Program-made: the position numbers and the translations under genes
Part shown: piece by piece, positions 16,621-26,304 of the stretch
Layout: each line of letters begins with the position of its first letter
How positions within the stretch are numbered: the stretch's first letter is position 1
Source of the DNA: Pseudochrobactrum asaccharolyticum
GTDB taxonomy: Bacteria > Pseudomonadota > Alphaproteobacteria > Rhizobiales > Rhizobiaceae
Length of the DNA: 64,000 nt
Assembly: GCF_003314995.1 (NCBI RefSeq)
Contig: NZ_QNRH01000001.1
Location: 1-64,000 of the forward strand
Direction: 5' to 3'
Notes under the pieces: model-generated
The model's database searches: none
Told to the model about the DNA's origin: nothing
The model's input: only the letters and a program-made list of their open reading frames with translations

Positions 16621-17484
16621 TTAGTCCTTGCGGAATAATAACTGTCCGATCCAGCCTGTCAGACCGGCGAGAAACACAGCGAACAAACCATAAGCCAGAC
16701 TATATTGGTGGGCTGCTTCAAAAATCTGCTGCTCCAGACCGGCTTTGACAATATTGAGATGGCTGTTGGCCTCACCAATAAAGACGCCATGGCGGAAGAG
16801 CAGGGCGCGCGCTTTATGGCGGCCGACAGGCACATTGGCAGAGAGAGCGAGTGTCGCACGGAAAAGGGTCTGCGAGACAAACTCCACAGAACCGACATTC
16901 TGCGTGTAAATTCCCTGACGGGATTTCAGATCACGCAATTCCTGAGCAAAGCGAATAGTGTTCGGATCCGTTAAGGTGCCATATTCCGGTGTCATCGAAA
17001 AATAATTGACGCCGAGTGACAGCTGGCGATAGGTGCGCTCATCCGTAATGTCCTGCAATGGTCGCGTGGATGCCAGAGAATAAGATAGCGGCACCGATTG
17101 GAATGTCTCGGAATCGGCATTCACCCATACACCCAGATAACGTGACTTTTCACGGATTACCAGATTGCGCTGGGGGCCTTCGAGCACCACGATAATATCG
17201 TAACGTGCCTGTCTACGGATCAGCGGGTCAGCATTATCCAGCGCGCCGAAGATTGTCAGATTGGTGCCGTTGAAGTTCGACGCAATCGCAATTGTCTCGG
17301 TGGAAAGACCGATCTCAATCGTCTCCGGCAGTTGCAGTGGCTCCTGCATGGCACTAACCGGCGGTGTCTCTTGGCCACGGTCTTTTTTGCGCGGTGCAGT
17401 ATTGCCGCTTTGCAGTGGCAGCAGCGCCGAGAGTAGCAGGGTTGCGATCAGGGTTTTGATGAGCGGTGTCTTCATCTTACTCAT
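16621..17484 (-). CDS. TIGR02186-family membrane protein
   Basis: A 287-residue protein with an N-terminal signal peptide (LIKTLIATLLLSALLPLQSG), a periplasmic domain containing ETIEIGLSTETIAIASNFNG and RYLGVWVNADSETF, and a C-terminal membrane helix (YGLFAVFLAGLTGWIGQLLF). It matches the alphaproteobacterial transmembrane family TIGR02186, normally found beside a TauE/SafE exporter exactly as here. The start at 17484 (ATGAGTAAG) overlaps the end of that gene by 8 bases; ATG 17475 is an alternative. A joint role in sulfur-anion export is inferred from this pairing. Confidence 0.8.
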   Translation of the reverse strand: MSKMKTPLIKTLIATLLLSALLPLQSGNTAPRKKDRGQETPPVSAMQEPLQLPETIEIGLSTETIAIASNFNGTNLTIFGALDNADPLIRRQARYDIIVVLEGPQRNLVIREKSRYLGVWVNADSETFQSVPLSYSLASTRPLQDITDERTYRQLSLGVNYFSMTPEYGTLTDPNTIRFAQELRDLKSRQGIYTQNVGSVEFVSQTLFRATLALSANVPVGRHKARALLFRHGVFIGEANSHLNIVKAGLEQQIFEAAHQYSLAYGLFAVFLAGLTGWIGQLLFRKD

Positions 17485-18397
17485 CCGCAAAGCCGATGGA
17501 GAAAAGATTATCCGGCTGGATGAACAGGCCGAAAGCCAGACGCAGTGCAACGGCCAGCACCAGCAGTGCCAGCAGCATACGCAATTGCTCGCCACGCAGT
17601 TTGCGGCCGGCACGGGCACCGTATTGGGCTCCGATCACACCGCCGACCATCAGCAAAAAGGCCAGAACAATATCAACCGTATGGTTGTTTGTAGCCTGCA
17701 TAACTGTTGTAAAGGCGGTCACGAATGTGATCTGGAACAGCGAGGTGCCGACAACCACATTGGTTGGCACGCGCAGCAGATAAATCAGCGCCGGAACCAT
17801 GATGAAGCCGCCGCCGACACCCATAATCGAAGAAAGCAGACCAATACAAAAGCCGATAGCCAGAACCGGAATGATACTGACATAGATCATCGAAGCGCGA
17901 AAACGCGCTTTAAACGGCATTTTGTGAATCCAGTTATGCTGGCCGGAGCGGCGGACATCCGGTGCGGTGCCGCCCTTGCTGCGCCGCAGGGTGCGCCAGC
18001 TTTCAATCGCCATCAACCCGCCGACAGAACCGAGCAACACAACATAAAGCAGCGAGATGATCAGATCGAGCTGGCCAAGTTCACGCAACAGGGAAAACAG
18101 ATAAATACCGATCAGCGATCCGACCAGACCGCCAATAACCAGTAATACCCCCAGTTTGATGTCGAGCGTGCGTCGCTTGAAATGCGAGAGGGCGCCTGAA
18201 ACCGAAGATGCAATCACCTGATTAGCGCCGGTAGCAACGGCAATAGCGGGCGGAATGTTATAGAAAATCAGCAAAGGCGTGATGAGAAATCCGCCGCCGA
18301 CACCGAACAGGCCGGATAAAAAACCAACAGCTGCCCCCATGCCGAGAAGAACCAGCATGTTGACCGAAATTTCCGCTATTGGCAGATAAATACCCAC
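17477..18397 (-). CDS. TauE/SafE-family sulfite/organosulfonate exporter
   Basis: A 306-residue integral membrane protein with two repeats typical of the family: GLFGVGGGFLITPLLIFY near the N-terminus and SIMGVGGGFIMVPALIYL in the second half, plus about eight hydrophobic helices. Family members export sulfite, sulfoacetate or related anions. It overlaps the TIGR02186 gene downstream, forming a two-gene operon. The substrate cannot be predicted from this sequence alone. Confidence 0.85.
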   Translation of the reverse strand: MGIYLPIAEISVNMLVLLGMGAAVGFLSGLFGVGGGFLITPLLIFYNIPPAIAVATGANQVIASSVSGALSHFKRRTLDIKLGVLLVIGGLVGSLIGIYLFSLLRELGQLDLIISLLYVVLLGSVGGLMAIESWRTLRRSKGGTAPDVRRSGQHNWIHKMPFKARFRASMIYVSIIPVLAIGFCIGLLSSIMGVGGGFIMVPALIYLLRVPTNVVVGTSLFQITFVTAFTTVMQATNNHTVDIVLAFLLMVGGVIGAQYGARAGRKLRGEQLRMLLALLVLAVALRLAFGLFIQPDNLFSIGFADE

Positions 18398-19025
18398 GTC
18401 CCGTTACCGCTACTATGCTACTGCGGGTACGCAAATATCTGTAAACCTGACTGGTGGTTTGCAGCTTTGATCCCGCAGAATGCTCCCGAATTTACTATCT
18501 GTGCCTATCATCAGACTTTGCAGCTTTTCGATGGCAGAAGGCAGTCATTATCCGTGAGCTGACAGAATTATATGTCTGAACATCATTTACGATGCCAAAC
18601 CTGAAAAATATCTGTATCGGAGCGTGTCGCATTCATGTTGAGTGCAGACTGTACAACAGACCCTGTGTCTGTTTAAAAACCTGCAAAGAAACGCTGTGAT
18701 CTCAACTGAATAATACCCACTCTGATGGCGTTTTTGCATACAACAGATTGATTGTTGCAAAAAACTGTTAATTTTCTGCGCCTTTAGCGGCATGATGTCA
18801 AACCATGGCTGTGCATAATATGATGCGAAACAAGCAGCCTGTATGAGCGCTGTAAATTGTGCGGCTCAACTGTTGCAGTAAGGTCGCAATTTTCACTATG
18901 ATATCAAATAAAAATGCCCTGCTACGGCTGAGTAGCAGGGCATGAAAATGCATTTCGAAAAGTGTAAGCAGTTTCAACAGTTCAATATTCACTGAAGCCG
19001 CTCTGATCTGTCAGTTTTCAATCAA
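18398..19025. other. Intergenic region between exporter operon and PodJ-like gene
   Basis: About 630 bases without a supported gene; short minus-strand frames at 18587-18992 show no protein-like features. The part near the exporter should hold its promoter, and the far end holds the terminator at 18914-18943. Confidence 0.5.
18914..18943 (-). terminator. Intrinsic terminator of the PodJ-like gene
   Basis: ATGCCCTGCTAC and GTAGCAGGGCAT form a perfect 12-bp stem with a 6-base loop. On the minus strand it is followed by TTTTTATTTG, fitting termination of the gene that ends at 19026. Confidence 0.8.
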
Positions 19026-22000
19026 TCAGCTATTGCGTGCGAGCAATGCTTCCACCAGCGGCTGATCGACTTCACCGGTCGGCTTCATGCCGTTGGATTT
19101 CTGGAAAGCCGCAATTGCCTGACGGGTTTTATTCCCCATCACACCATCGGCACTGCCTGCGTCATAACCGTTTTTTTGCAGGATCAGCTGAATATTGCGG
19201 ATTGCCTTTTTCATATCCACAGAAGCGGTCGGCATCGCTTTTTCGTCTGTCCATGCATCCGGAATATGGACTGAATTGGCCTCTTCAATCATATCCTTCG
19301 GCTTCCAGAGCTTGGTCAGATTAACCGCGCGCTCCAGCTGTTCAGGCTTGAGTGATTTCGCAACCTGATCACGCTTTTCAGCTGCATCGGCGTCACCGGC
19401 TTCAGCGGCCAGAGCAAACCATTTGTAGCTTTCTTCCAGGCTTTGTGTGCGACCCAGACCTTTGGCGGTCAGGATGCCGAGATTATATTGGCTGTCTTTA
19501 ATACCGAGTTCTGCAGCTTTGAAAAACCACTTGGCAGCATCATCATTATTAACCTGACCGGCAGGCCCCATTGCATAAAGCACTGCGAGATTGTGCATCG
19601 CGCTGGCATTACCCTGAACGGCCGCCTGTTCGTAAAGCTTTGTTGCCTTGGCTGCATCACGTGGCATGCCGAGGCCTTTTTCATTGAAATTGCCAAGGCG
19701 ATATTGTGCCGGTGCAAAGCCACGTTCAGCTGAGAGCGCATACCATTTTGCAGCTTCCGCATAATCACTGGCAACGCCGCGACCGTCTGTATAGCGCAGG
19801 CCGATTTCATAAAGCGCACGGGCATCGCCACCTTCAGCCGCATTGCGCAGGGCAATCGAACCCACGTCTTTGGCAATCGCCGGAATGGCTGACAGTTTTT
19901 CCTGTGCAGGAGCTTCTGCTTTCACTGGGCTTGTCAGTTCAGGTGCACTGTTGAAGCTCTGCTCCTGCTTGTCCAGTGCTTCAGGCATTGGCTGAATAGC
20001 CGGAGCCGCTGATGGCTGATTGATGGTCACAGGTTTGATAATTGCCTGTGTACTGCCTGCCAGCGGATTTGCCGACAAAGGCTGTGTCGGGAATGCGCGG
20101 GTGCCAAGCGGCAGTGCATCCTCAGATGTGGTTCCCTGGTTCAGCGTTGTGATCTGAACGGAAGGTGTCACCTGTTCTGACGGATAGCCAGCATTGTCGA
20201 GCGTGCTCACCGTTGGCAAAGCAGGTTTTGCTTCTTCTGTTACCGCCGGTTTTGTGCTGATCGCAGCGGTTTTGATATTGGAAACATCTGCAGCCTGCGG
20301 TGCAGTGTTTTCTTTTGTATCATTCAGATAGGTGTTGCCGAGCTGCAGACCGGTCGCGGCAATGATAACGGCGCCGAGTGCCAGCAAAAGTGGCTTACGC
20401 AGGGAGCGCTTTGGTTTGTCTGCTGCCGCAACGCGATTTTCATCGGAGGTGATATCTTCATTCAGATCACCATCGGTCTGTTCCTGATCGCGCAGGCGTC
20501 CGGTTTCATCCGCTGCTGCCTGAGCTGCCCGGCGGGCAGCGCTGATCAGATCGGATTTGCCGTTGCTGGCAGGCTGATCGGAACCGCGGTTACGCTGTTC
20601 ATCACGGACACGACGGATAATTGCATTGAGATCCGGCATGGCTGCAAGGGTCTGATCAACGCGGATTTCTTCGTTTTGCACTTCTGGCTGCGTTGCCGCT
20701 GCCTGCGTGTCGAGTTCCAGCAGATCGCTGGTTTCGATTTTGAAATCTTCCGTGGCAGCAGTTGCCTGAGCGTCCGGCTTTGAGCGGCGAACAGCTTGTG
20801 CAAGACCACCGAGCAGGGATTTACGGGTATCTGCTTTCGGATTGTCAATATCTGCATCCACACGGGCTTTATCGGCGACCGGATGTGCCGCAGACTTGAC
20901 CGCAGCACGGGCGGCTTCAATCGCAGCATCGGCCGGCGACGGTGCGGTGGAGAATGAACGCGCTGCATTGCTTGTAGCCTGCGGTGTGTCCGTGCCCCAT
21001 TCCGGAACAGAGAACTGATTTGAGTAGCGACCGGCGTCACCCTGTTCGCGCGCTGGTACAGCGGGACGGGAAACCTGCGCATGCGGCGGCTTCTGAAGAT
21101 TGTCCTGTTCCATCTGTCCCAGACGTTCAGCAATTTTCAGAAGTGTATCATGTACACGGTTAAACGTGCGGTTATTCCGTTCATCGGTTTCGCGGGTCAG
21201 TTGTTCCAGTGCTTTGAGATCATCTGCAAGCTGACGGGCAAAGCCGGTGTCACGGGCAGAGCCCTTGTCGACAACCTGACGGATGGCTTCTTCGGCAGCT
21301 TCACGGGCAGCACTCAGAACTGTGTCACGATTAATATCAATGGCGCGTTCAATCACGTCGAGACGTGGTTTGATATCTGCCAGCTCCGGTACCAGAGCTT
21401 CCGGCTTGCTCAGTTGTTCGCTGATGAAGCTCAGCTGCTTTTCAAGATTGCGCATCAGCTGCTGATCAGCCTGAGGCGCAGCAACAGGAACAGCCTGCAA
21501 AACGGCTGTCTGTTCCGTCACCTGACGGGTAATATGATCAAGGCGGCTTTCGAGAGCCTGAATAAAACGGTCATCGTTCAGCGCGGTTTTATGTGCGCTG
21601 TTGCGATATTGCTCATCAAGATGGCTGGTCAGATCGGCAAAACGGCGGTCAAGCTCTTCAAAAACAGCGTGTTCCTGATCCGGCTGCTGACTTCTATAGC
21701 TGGTGGCGAGAATAGCGCGGCTGATTTCATCGAGGCGCTCATCCAGCTGGCGCAGAGAATGGCTCTGATTATCCGGCAATTGCTCAACGGCATGGCGCAG
21801 ATCATCAAGACGTGCGCTGATGGCTTCCAGTGCAGGGTCTAGATTAGCAGGCTGAGTGGCCGTTAACTTTTGAAACTGCTGCTGCTCAAAATTATCAAAG
21901 CGCTCATCCAGCGCATCCCAGCGATGGCTCATACGGCGCAGGGATTCTTCACGTGCCAGTGTTTCAACTGTCCGTTTCAGTTCTTCGAAATCACGACGCA

Positions 22001-22475
22001 TAACGGCATCGGTATTCGGGCTGTGATTTACGTTGGAAGTAATGTTGCTGGTGCCTGCAATAAAACGGTCAGCTGCGGAGAGACGCGCCGGAGGGGTCTG
22101 CTGGGCATCAGACAGATGTAGTTTTTCGCTGATTGCTGCGGCTTGTCTTAATTCCGTGCGTGCGCGCAGGCGCTGCAATTCTTCGGCAATGGCAGACAGT
22201 GCTTCTTTATGCGGATGATCGGCAACAGGGGCGGATTGCTGCGGACGCACATTCTGTACCGGCGTTTCATGACGCAGGAACTCCAGTGCATCAGCTGCTG
22301 CTGTTTCCGGCAGTGCGGCTTGGGAAGTATAATGACTCTCCGGCTCTTGCCGCGAGCGCAGGTGATCTTCCAGCGCGGACAAGGTGCGGTTCAGTTCATC
22401 AAGCGATGCAAGTGGACGGCGTTCACGACGCAGATTGAGATTATCGAGAGGGGACCGCTGGTTATTCATCGCCAT
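19026..22475 (-). CDS. podJ: PodJ-like polar organising protein (coiled coil, TM, Sel1 repeats, peptidoglycan-binding domain)
   Basis: A protein of about 1149 residues. The first about 600 residues are charged and helical, rich in Leu/Glu/Arg (LDRRFADLTSHLDEQYRN, LEKQLSFISEQLSK), as expected of coiled coils. A single membrane helix (PLLLALGAVIIAATGLQLG) lies near residues 692-715, followed by a Pro/Thr-rich periplasmic linker. Several Sel1-like repeats (ALYEIGLRYTDGRGVASDYA; AQYRLGNFNEKGLGMPRD) span about 868-1025, and a peptidoglycan-binding domain (KNGYDAGSADGVMGNKTRQA) closes the protein. This order is that of PodJ, which organises the cell pole in Alphaproteobacteria. The start at 22475 follows GAAGGTG; an 83-residue upstream extension lacks support. 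Confidence 0.75.
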   Translation of the reverse strand: MAMNNQRSPLDNLNLRRERRPLASLDELNRTLSALEDHLRSRQEPESHYTSQAALPETAAADALEFLRHETPVQNVRPQQSAPVADHPHKEALSAIAEELQRLRARTELRQAAAISEKLHLSDAQQTPPARLSAADRFIAGTSNITSNVNHSPNTDAVMRRDFEELKRTVETLAREESLRRMSHRWDALDERFDNFEQQQFQKLTATQPANLDPALEAISARLDDLRHAVEQLPDNQSHSLRQLDERLDEISRAILATSYRSQQPDQEHAVFEELDRRFADLTSHLDEQYRNSAHKTALNDDRFIQALESRLDHITRQVTEQTAVLQAVPVAAPQADQQLMRNLEKQLSFISEQLSKPEALVPELADIKPRLDVIERAIDINRDTVLSAAREAAEEAIRQVVDKGSARDTGFARQLADDLKALEQLTRETDERNNRTFNRVHDTLLKIAERLGQMEQDNLQKPPHAQVSRPAVPAREQGDAGRYSNQFSVPEWGTDTPQATSNAARSFSTAPSPADAAIEAARAAVKSAAHPVADKARVDADIDNPKADTRKSLLGGLAQAVRRSKPDAQATAATEDFKIETSDLLELDTQAAATQPEVQNEEIRVDQTLAAMPDLNAIIRRVRDEQRNRGSDQPASNGKSDLISAARRAAQAAADETGRLRDQEQTDGDLNEDITSDENRVAAADKPKRSLRKPLLLALGAVIIAATGLQLGNTYLNDTKENTAPQAADVSNIKTAAISTKPAVTEEAKPALPTVSTLDNAGYPSEQVTPSVQITTLNQGTTSEDALPLGTRAFPTQPLSANPLAGSTQAIIKPVTINQPSAAPAIQPMPEALDKQEQSFNSAPELTSPVKAEAPAQEKLSAIPAIAKDVGSIALRNAAEGGDARALYEIGLRYTDGRGVASDYAEAAKWYALSAERGFAPAQYRLGNFNEKGLGMPRDAAKATKLYEQAAVQGNASAMHNLAVLYAMGPAGQVNNDDAAKWFFKAAELGIKDSQYNLGILTAKGLGRTQSLEESYKWFALAAEAGDADAAEKRDQVAKSLKPEQLERAVNLTKLWKPKDMIEEANSVHIPDAWTDEKAMPTASVDMKKAIRNIQLILQKNGYDAGSADGVMGNKTRQAIAAFQKSNGMKPTGEVDQPLVEALLARNS

Positions 22476-22814
22476 TTCACCTTCAAACTGTGTCGCCGTT
22501 TCACCGGCGCCGGTCAGATCATTCGCTTTGCTTTCGCCTGCGGTTGTGCGGGCGGTGAAGCAAAACTTTTTGCTTGGTGATGTTGAGTGATCACACGAAA
22601 CACAGATTTTGCCGTAATCACACTTTTGTCGAAACGTGGTAAATAAGCGGTTAACTTTAGAGTTAATTATTAATTTTATATTGGATGAATAATAACTCGG
22701 AGCTTTTTTTGAAGCAAAAAGCACGAAGGAAAACAGGTCGTATAAGCCTGCTTTTTTAGCTGTGATGCAGCTGTTGTGTATTCATCAATGGCATGGCTGG
22801 CATGCAGATAAAGA
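22476..22814. other. Intergenic region upstream of PodJ-like gene
   Basis: About 340 bases, partly open in the PodJ frame but without protein-like character. AT-rich sequence at 22640-22700 probably contains the promoter of the PodJ-like gene. Confidence 0.45.
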
Positions 22815-22845
22815 AAAACCCTGCCTCTATGAGAGGCAGGGTTTT
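22815..22845 (-). terminator. Intrinsic terminator of the Omp gene
   Basis: AAAACCCTGCCTCT and AGAGGCAGGGTTTT form a perfect 14-bp stem with a 3-base loop, 35 bases past the stop of the minus-strand Omp gene. Confidence 0.85.
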
Positions 22846-22879
22846 CAATTTTAATCCCGATCTTTAGCAGATCAGATGA

Positions 22880-23620
22880 TTAGAACTTGTAGTTTACACC
22901 GATGCGAACTTCGTTAACTTTGGTTTTGAAGTTACGATTGTTTACATCAGAGGTTGGGAAGTTAATATCTGTCAAACGAACGCCGTTTTTACCGAAGTTC
23001 TTGTGCAGGTATTCACCTTTAACAGTCCAGTTATCGGTAACTGCATATTCAAGACCAGCACCAGCTGTCCAGCCAGTTACAGTTTTCTTGTTTGAGTCTT
23101 CAAATGCGCCAACTTTAGTGCAGCCGCCAATTGTTGTGCCTACACGAGCAGTGTCACAACCAAGAGAATACTTTGTCTGACCCCAAGCAAAACCACCTGT
23201 TACGAATGGCAAGAAGCGATCTGCAGCATAACCAAGACGTGCACGAACTGTACCGTTTGTGCTCAGCTTATCTGAACCGTAATAAGGATCGTTTACGTTG
23301 GCACCGCCCCAGTTTTTCTTAACTGAACCGAAAGAAACGTCAGCTTCAGCACCGAGAACAACATTGTTGTCGAACTGCCAGTTATAACCAGCCTGCAGAC
23401 CGCCGAAACCACCTTTGGTTTTTTGTTCGTTTGCATTTGGGTTGTGTACGTCGTGCGAACGACCCCAACCGTAGCCGGCATGCGCACCAATATAGGCACC
23501 GGTCCAGCTGAATGCTTAATATTCAACTGGTGCTGGTTCCGGAGCAGAAACGATTGCGTCTGCGGCGAATGCCTGACCGGACAGAACAGTCATGGCGAGA
23601 AGAGCTACGATTTTTTTCAT
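22880..23620 (-). pseudogene. Omp25/Omp31-family outer-membrane protein with an internal in-frame stop
   Basis: The frame starts at 23620 with MKKIVALLAMTVLSGQAFAA, a signal peptide, and reads through ADAIVSAPEPAPVEY. It then meets TAA at codon 35 (23516-23518) and continues undamaged as AFSWTGAYIGAHAGYGWG, GGLQAGYNWQFDNN, VRARLGYAADRFLPFVTGG and a terminal VNEVRIGVNYKF. The ending with aromatic Phe, the Tyr/Gly-rich strands and the SWTGAYIG motif are those of rhizobial eight-stranded Omp25/31 proteins. Total length with the stop ignored is 246 codons, normal for the family. Only one substitution breaks it, so it is a very recent pseudogene, a suppressed stop, or a sequence error. Confidence 0.85.
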
Positions 23621-24455
23621 ATTCGAAATCCATGAGTTAGAAATTTGAACTGACAATAGCGTGATAAAAATTAATGGCCAACTATAAAACTAGGTTTAGA
23701 ATTGGTTAATCTTTACTTGCGAGTTTGCTAAAATACCTTTATTTTTCAGAATCTTAATCGACTTAACATTTTGAAATCAAATTATTGAAGGAAAATCAAA
23801 ATGTTAAATTATTCGCTCATTGAGTAAAGTGAGATTGAGAAAAACTCTTTAATCGTGGCCGACAAATATACTCCTTAATTTCAAGGGGGCGGTTGTTGCA
23901 TAAATACATCGCTTTTAAAGCCCGGCTGTCATTTTACCTGCGTGAGTTGTGCATATTTGCCGGTGAAATGACTGCAAATTGGGAATCGTTTCCTGTCAAA
24001 GGGCGGGGCGAGCCTGTAAATCTGCGTTTTTTTTGAAGTGTGGCTTTTAATTCCTCTAGCCCAAAACACTTTTCAGTAAAATTTAGATGCTTTGATTGAT
24101 TTTGACGTTTACGCAAACGTCAAAATTTACTAGGCTGTATGATAAAGGTGCCGGATTTTCATCTGAGGTGTCATATTAAGATCGGTTCTTGCGGAAATAC
24201 GCATAATATAGCCACATAAGGTGATAGGCTGTATTCTGATAAGCAGGAACTGTGTGCGGCCAGCCGGAGAGGGGATGGTCAGCAGTAGCAGGCTTTTTAT
24301 GACTGAGAAGGGAGCGGCACCACAGAATACTGCTCAGTCTGTGTTCTGAATGTTTGAATGAGGCAACATGCGGATAAGTGCGCCTGATGTTTCAGGCGCC
24401 TTCATCCGATACCGGCAGAGCACCGTTCTGCCGTCGTCAAACTTGGAGGAAGTGC
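23621..24455. other. Long intergenic region upstream of the beta-oxidation operon
   Basis: About 835 bases without a convincing gene. It contains the AT-rich promoter area of the Omp gene (23640-23830), the strong palindrome at 24099-24126, and a GC-richer stretch from 24230 that could be a 5' leader of the acyl-CoA dehydrogenase mRNA. Confidence 0.5.
24099..24126. promoter_or_regulatory. Palindromic operator candidate of the beta-oxidation operon
   Basis: Arms ATTTTGACGTTT (24099-24110) and AAACGTCAAAAT (24115-24126) flank ACGC, giving a 28-base near-perfect palindrome. It shares the TTGACGTT core with the site in front of the nitronate monooxygenase. Position and symmetry fit a TetR- or MerR-type regulator of fatty- or branched-chain acyl-CoA degradation. 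Confidence 0.65.
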
Positions 24456-26249
24456 ATGCCAGTCTATCGCGCGCCGGTTCGGGATACGCAATTTATTCTC
24501 AATGAGGTCTTGGGCGTACAGAGTCGCAATGATTTGCCGTCCTATGCAGAAATGAGCAACGACACTGTTGAGGCTATTTTGCAGGAAGGCGCAAAGCTCG
24601 CCGAGCAGACCCTGTTTCCTGTCAATTATAGCGGTGACCGTGAAGGTTGCGAGCGCCTGCCGGATGCTTCCGTTAAGGTACCACAGGGTTTTAAGGAAGC
24701 CTATGATCAATATTGTGCCGGTGGCTGGGTTGGTCTTGCCGCACCGGAAGAATTCGGCGGTCAGGGGCTGCCTTATCTGCTGCATGCAGCGGTGGGTGAA
24801 TATATGTCATCCGCCAATATGGCACTGATGATGTATCCGGGGCTGACACAGGGCGCGATTGCCGCAATTATCACCCATGGTACCGACGAGCAGAAACAGA
24901 CTTATCTGCCAAAGATGATTGAAGGTCGCTGGTCCGGCACCATGAATCTTACCGAACCGCATTGCGGTACGGATTTAGGCTTGCTGCGCACCAAAGCTGT
25001 GCCGCAGGCGGATGGTTCCTACAAGATTACCGGCTCGAAGATTTTCATCTCTGCCGGTGAACACGGCATGACCGATAATATTATCCATCTGGTGCTGGCG
25101 CGTATTGAAGGCGCACCGGAAGGCAATAAAGGTATTTCGCTGTTCATCGTGCCGAAATTCAATCTTGATGCCAATGGCGAAGCGGGTACGCGCAATGGCG
25201 TGACCTGCGGTTCTATTGAAGAAAAGATGGGCATTCACGGCAACTCAACCTGCGTGATGAATTATGATGAGGCAACCGGCTTTCTGATCGGTGGTGAAAA
25301 CAAAGGCCTGCGCGCCATGTTCACCATGATGAATGAAGCGCGTCTCGGCGTGGCATTGCAGGGACTGTCGATTGCTGAAACGGCCTATCAGAACGCTGCT
25401 GACTATGCCCGCGAGCGTTTGCAGGGACGTGCGCTGACCGGTGCCGCCTATCCGGATAAAAAGGCTGATCCGATCATCGTGCATCCGGATATCCGCCGTT
25501 CGCTTCTGACCATCCGTGCGTTTAATGAAGCAGGCCGTGCGCTGTTGCTGTCTACCGCTTTGCAGTCTGACATTGCCCATTACAGTGGCGATGAAGCTGT
25601 CCGCGAATTGGCTGATGATCATGTCGGCCTGTTGACGCCGGTGCTGAAAGGTGTGTTGACCGACAAAGGCTTTGACCATGCGGTCATGGCACAGCAGGTG
25701 TTTGGCGGCCACGGCTATATTGAAGAAAACGGCATGAGCCAATATGTGCGCGATGCCCGTATCACCATGATTTATGAAGGTGCCAACGGCATTCAGGCGC
25801 TTGATCTGGTGGGGCGCAAACTGCCTGCCAATGGCGGTCGTGCCTTGATGGCCTATTTCAAGGAAATCGGCGACTTCTGTGAAGAAAACCGCGCTGATGA
25901 AGCGCTGTCTTTCTACACCAAACATTTGAAGAAAGGCCTGAATGACCTGCAAACCGCATCCATGTGGCTGATGCAGAATGCCATGGCCAAGCCGGATAAT
26001 GCGGGCGCTGCCTCAACAGATTACATGCATCTCTTTGGTCTGGTCGCTTTCGGTTATATGTGGGCGAAAATGGTCAAGGCCGCACAGACGAAGCTGAATG
26101 CCGGCGATGGTGACAAAGCCTATTATGAGACGAAACTTGTCACAGCCCGTTTCTATATGGAACGTATTATGCCGGAAACGCAGTTGCGTTTAGCGCGCAT
26201 TCAGACCGGTGCCGACACACTGATGACACTGCCGGAAGATGCCTTTTAA
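24456..26249 (+). CDS. Acyl-CoA dehydrogenase (long form with C-terminal extension)
   Basis: A 597-residue flavoprotein catalysing alpha,beta-dehydrogenation of an acyl-CoA. It begins MPVYRAPVRDTQFILNEVLG, the N-terminal domain of the long acyl-CoA dehydrogenases. The FAD-binding middle follows (TMNLTEPHCGTDLGLLRTKA), then QVFGGHGYIEENGMSQYVRD and MIYEGANGIQALDLVGRK, with the catalytic Glu in YEGANG. The C-terminal extra domain is typical of the DmdC/FadE-like subgroup. The ATG at 24456 is preceded by GGAGGA. It is the first gene of an operon with thiolase and FadB. Substrate chain length is uncertain. Confidence 0.9.
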   Translation: MPVYRAPVRDTQFILNEVLGVQSRNDLPSYAEMSNDTVEAILQEGAKLAEQTLFPVNYSGDREGCERLPDASVKVPQGFKEAYDQYCAGGWVGLAAPEEFGGQGLPYLLHAAVGEYMSSANMALMMYPGLTQGAIAAIITHGTDEQKQTYLPKMIEGRWSGTMNLTEPHCGTDLGLLRTKAVPQADGSYKITGSKIFISAGEHGMTDNIIHLVLARIEGAPEGNKGISLFIVPKFNLDANGEAGTRNGVTCGSIEEKMGIHGNSTCVMNYDEATGFLIGGENKGLRAMFTMMNEARLGVALQGLSIAETAYQNAADYARERLQGRALTGAAYPDKKADPIIVHPDIRRSLLTIRAFNEAGRALLLSTALQSDIAHYSGDEAVRELADDHVGLLTPVLKGVLTDKGFDHAVMAQQVFGGHGYIEENGMSQYVRDARITMIYEGANGIQALDLVGRKLPANGGRALMAYFKEIGDFCEENRADEALSFYTKHLKKGLNDLQTASMWLMQNAMAKPDNAGAASTDYMHLFGLVAFGYMWAKMVKAAQTKLNAGDGDKAYYETKLVTARFYMERIMPETQLRLARIQTGADTLMTLPEDAF

Positions 26250-26304
26250 GAACCGCTCAACAGCGTGTTTTGAAGGCTTATAAAGTTTGGGAGTTAAATG
26301 AACT

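Noticed and set aside
17261-18145. 294-codon plus-strand frame opposite the TauE/SafE gene
   Set aside because: Highly Gln/His/Asn-rich shadow of hydrophobic codons on the other strand.
21081-21842. 253-codon plus-strand frame inside the PodJ-like gene
   Set aside because: Antisense to a coherent coiled-coil protein; no ribosome site and no domain.
22476-22724. 83-residue N-terminal extension of the PodJ-like protein
   Set aside because: Sequence is not protein-like for the family and the start at 22475 has a usable ribosome site.
25245-25952. 235-codon minus-strand frame inside the acyl-CoA dehydrogenase gene
   Set aside because: Antisense shadow with no recognisable motif.
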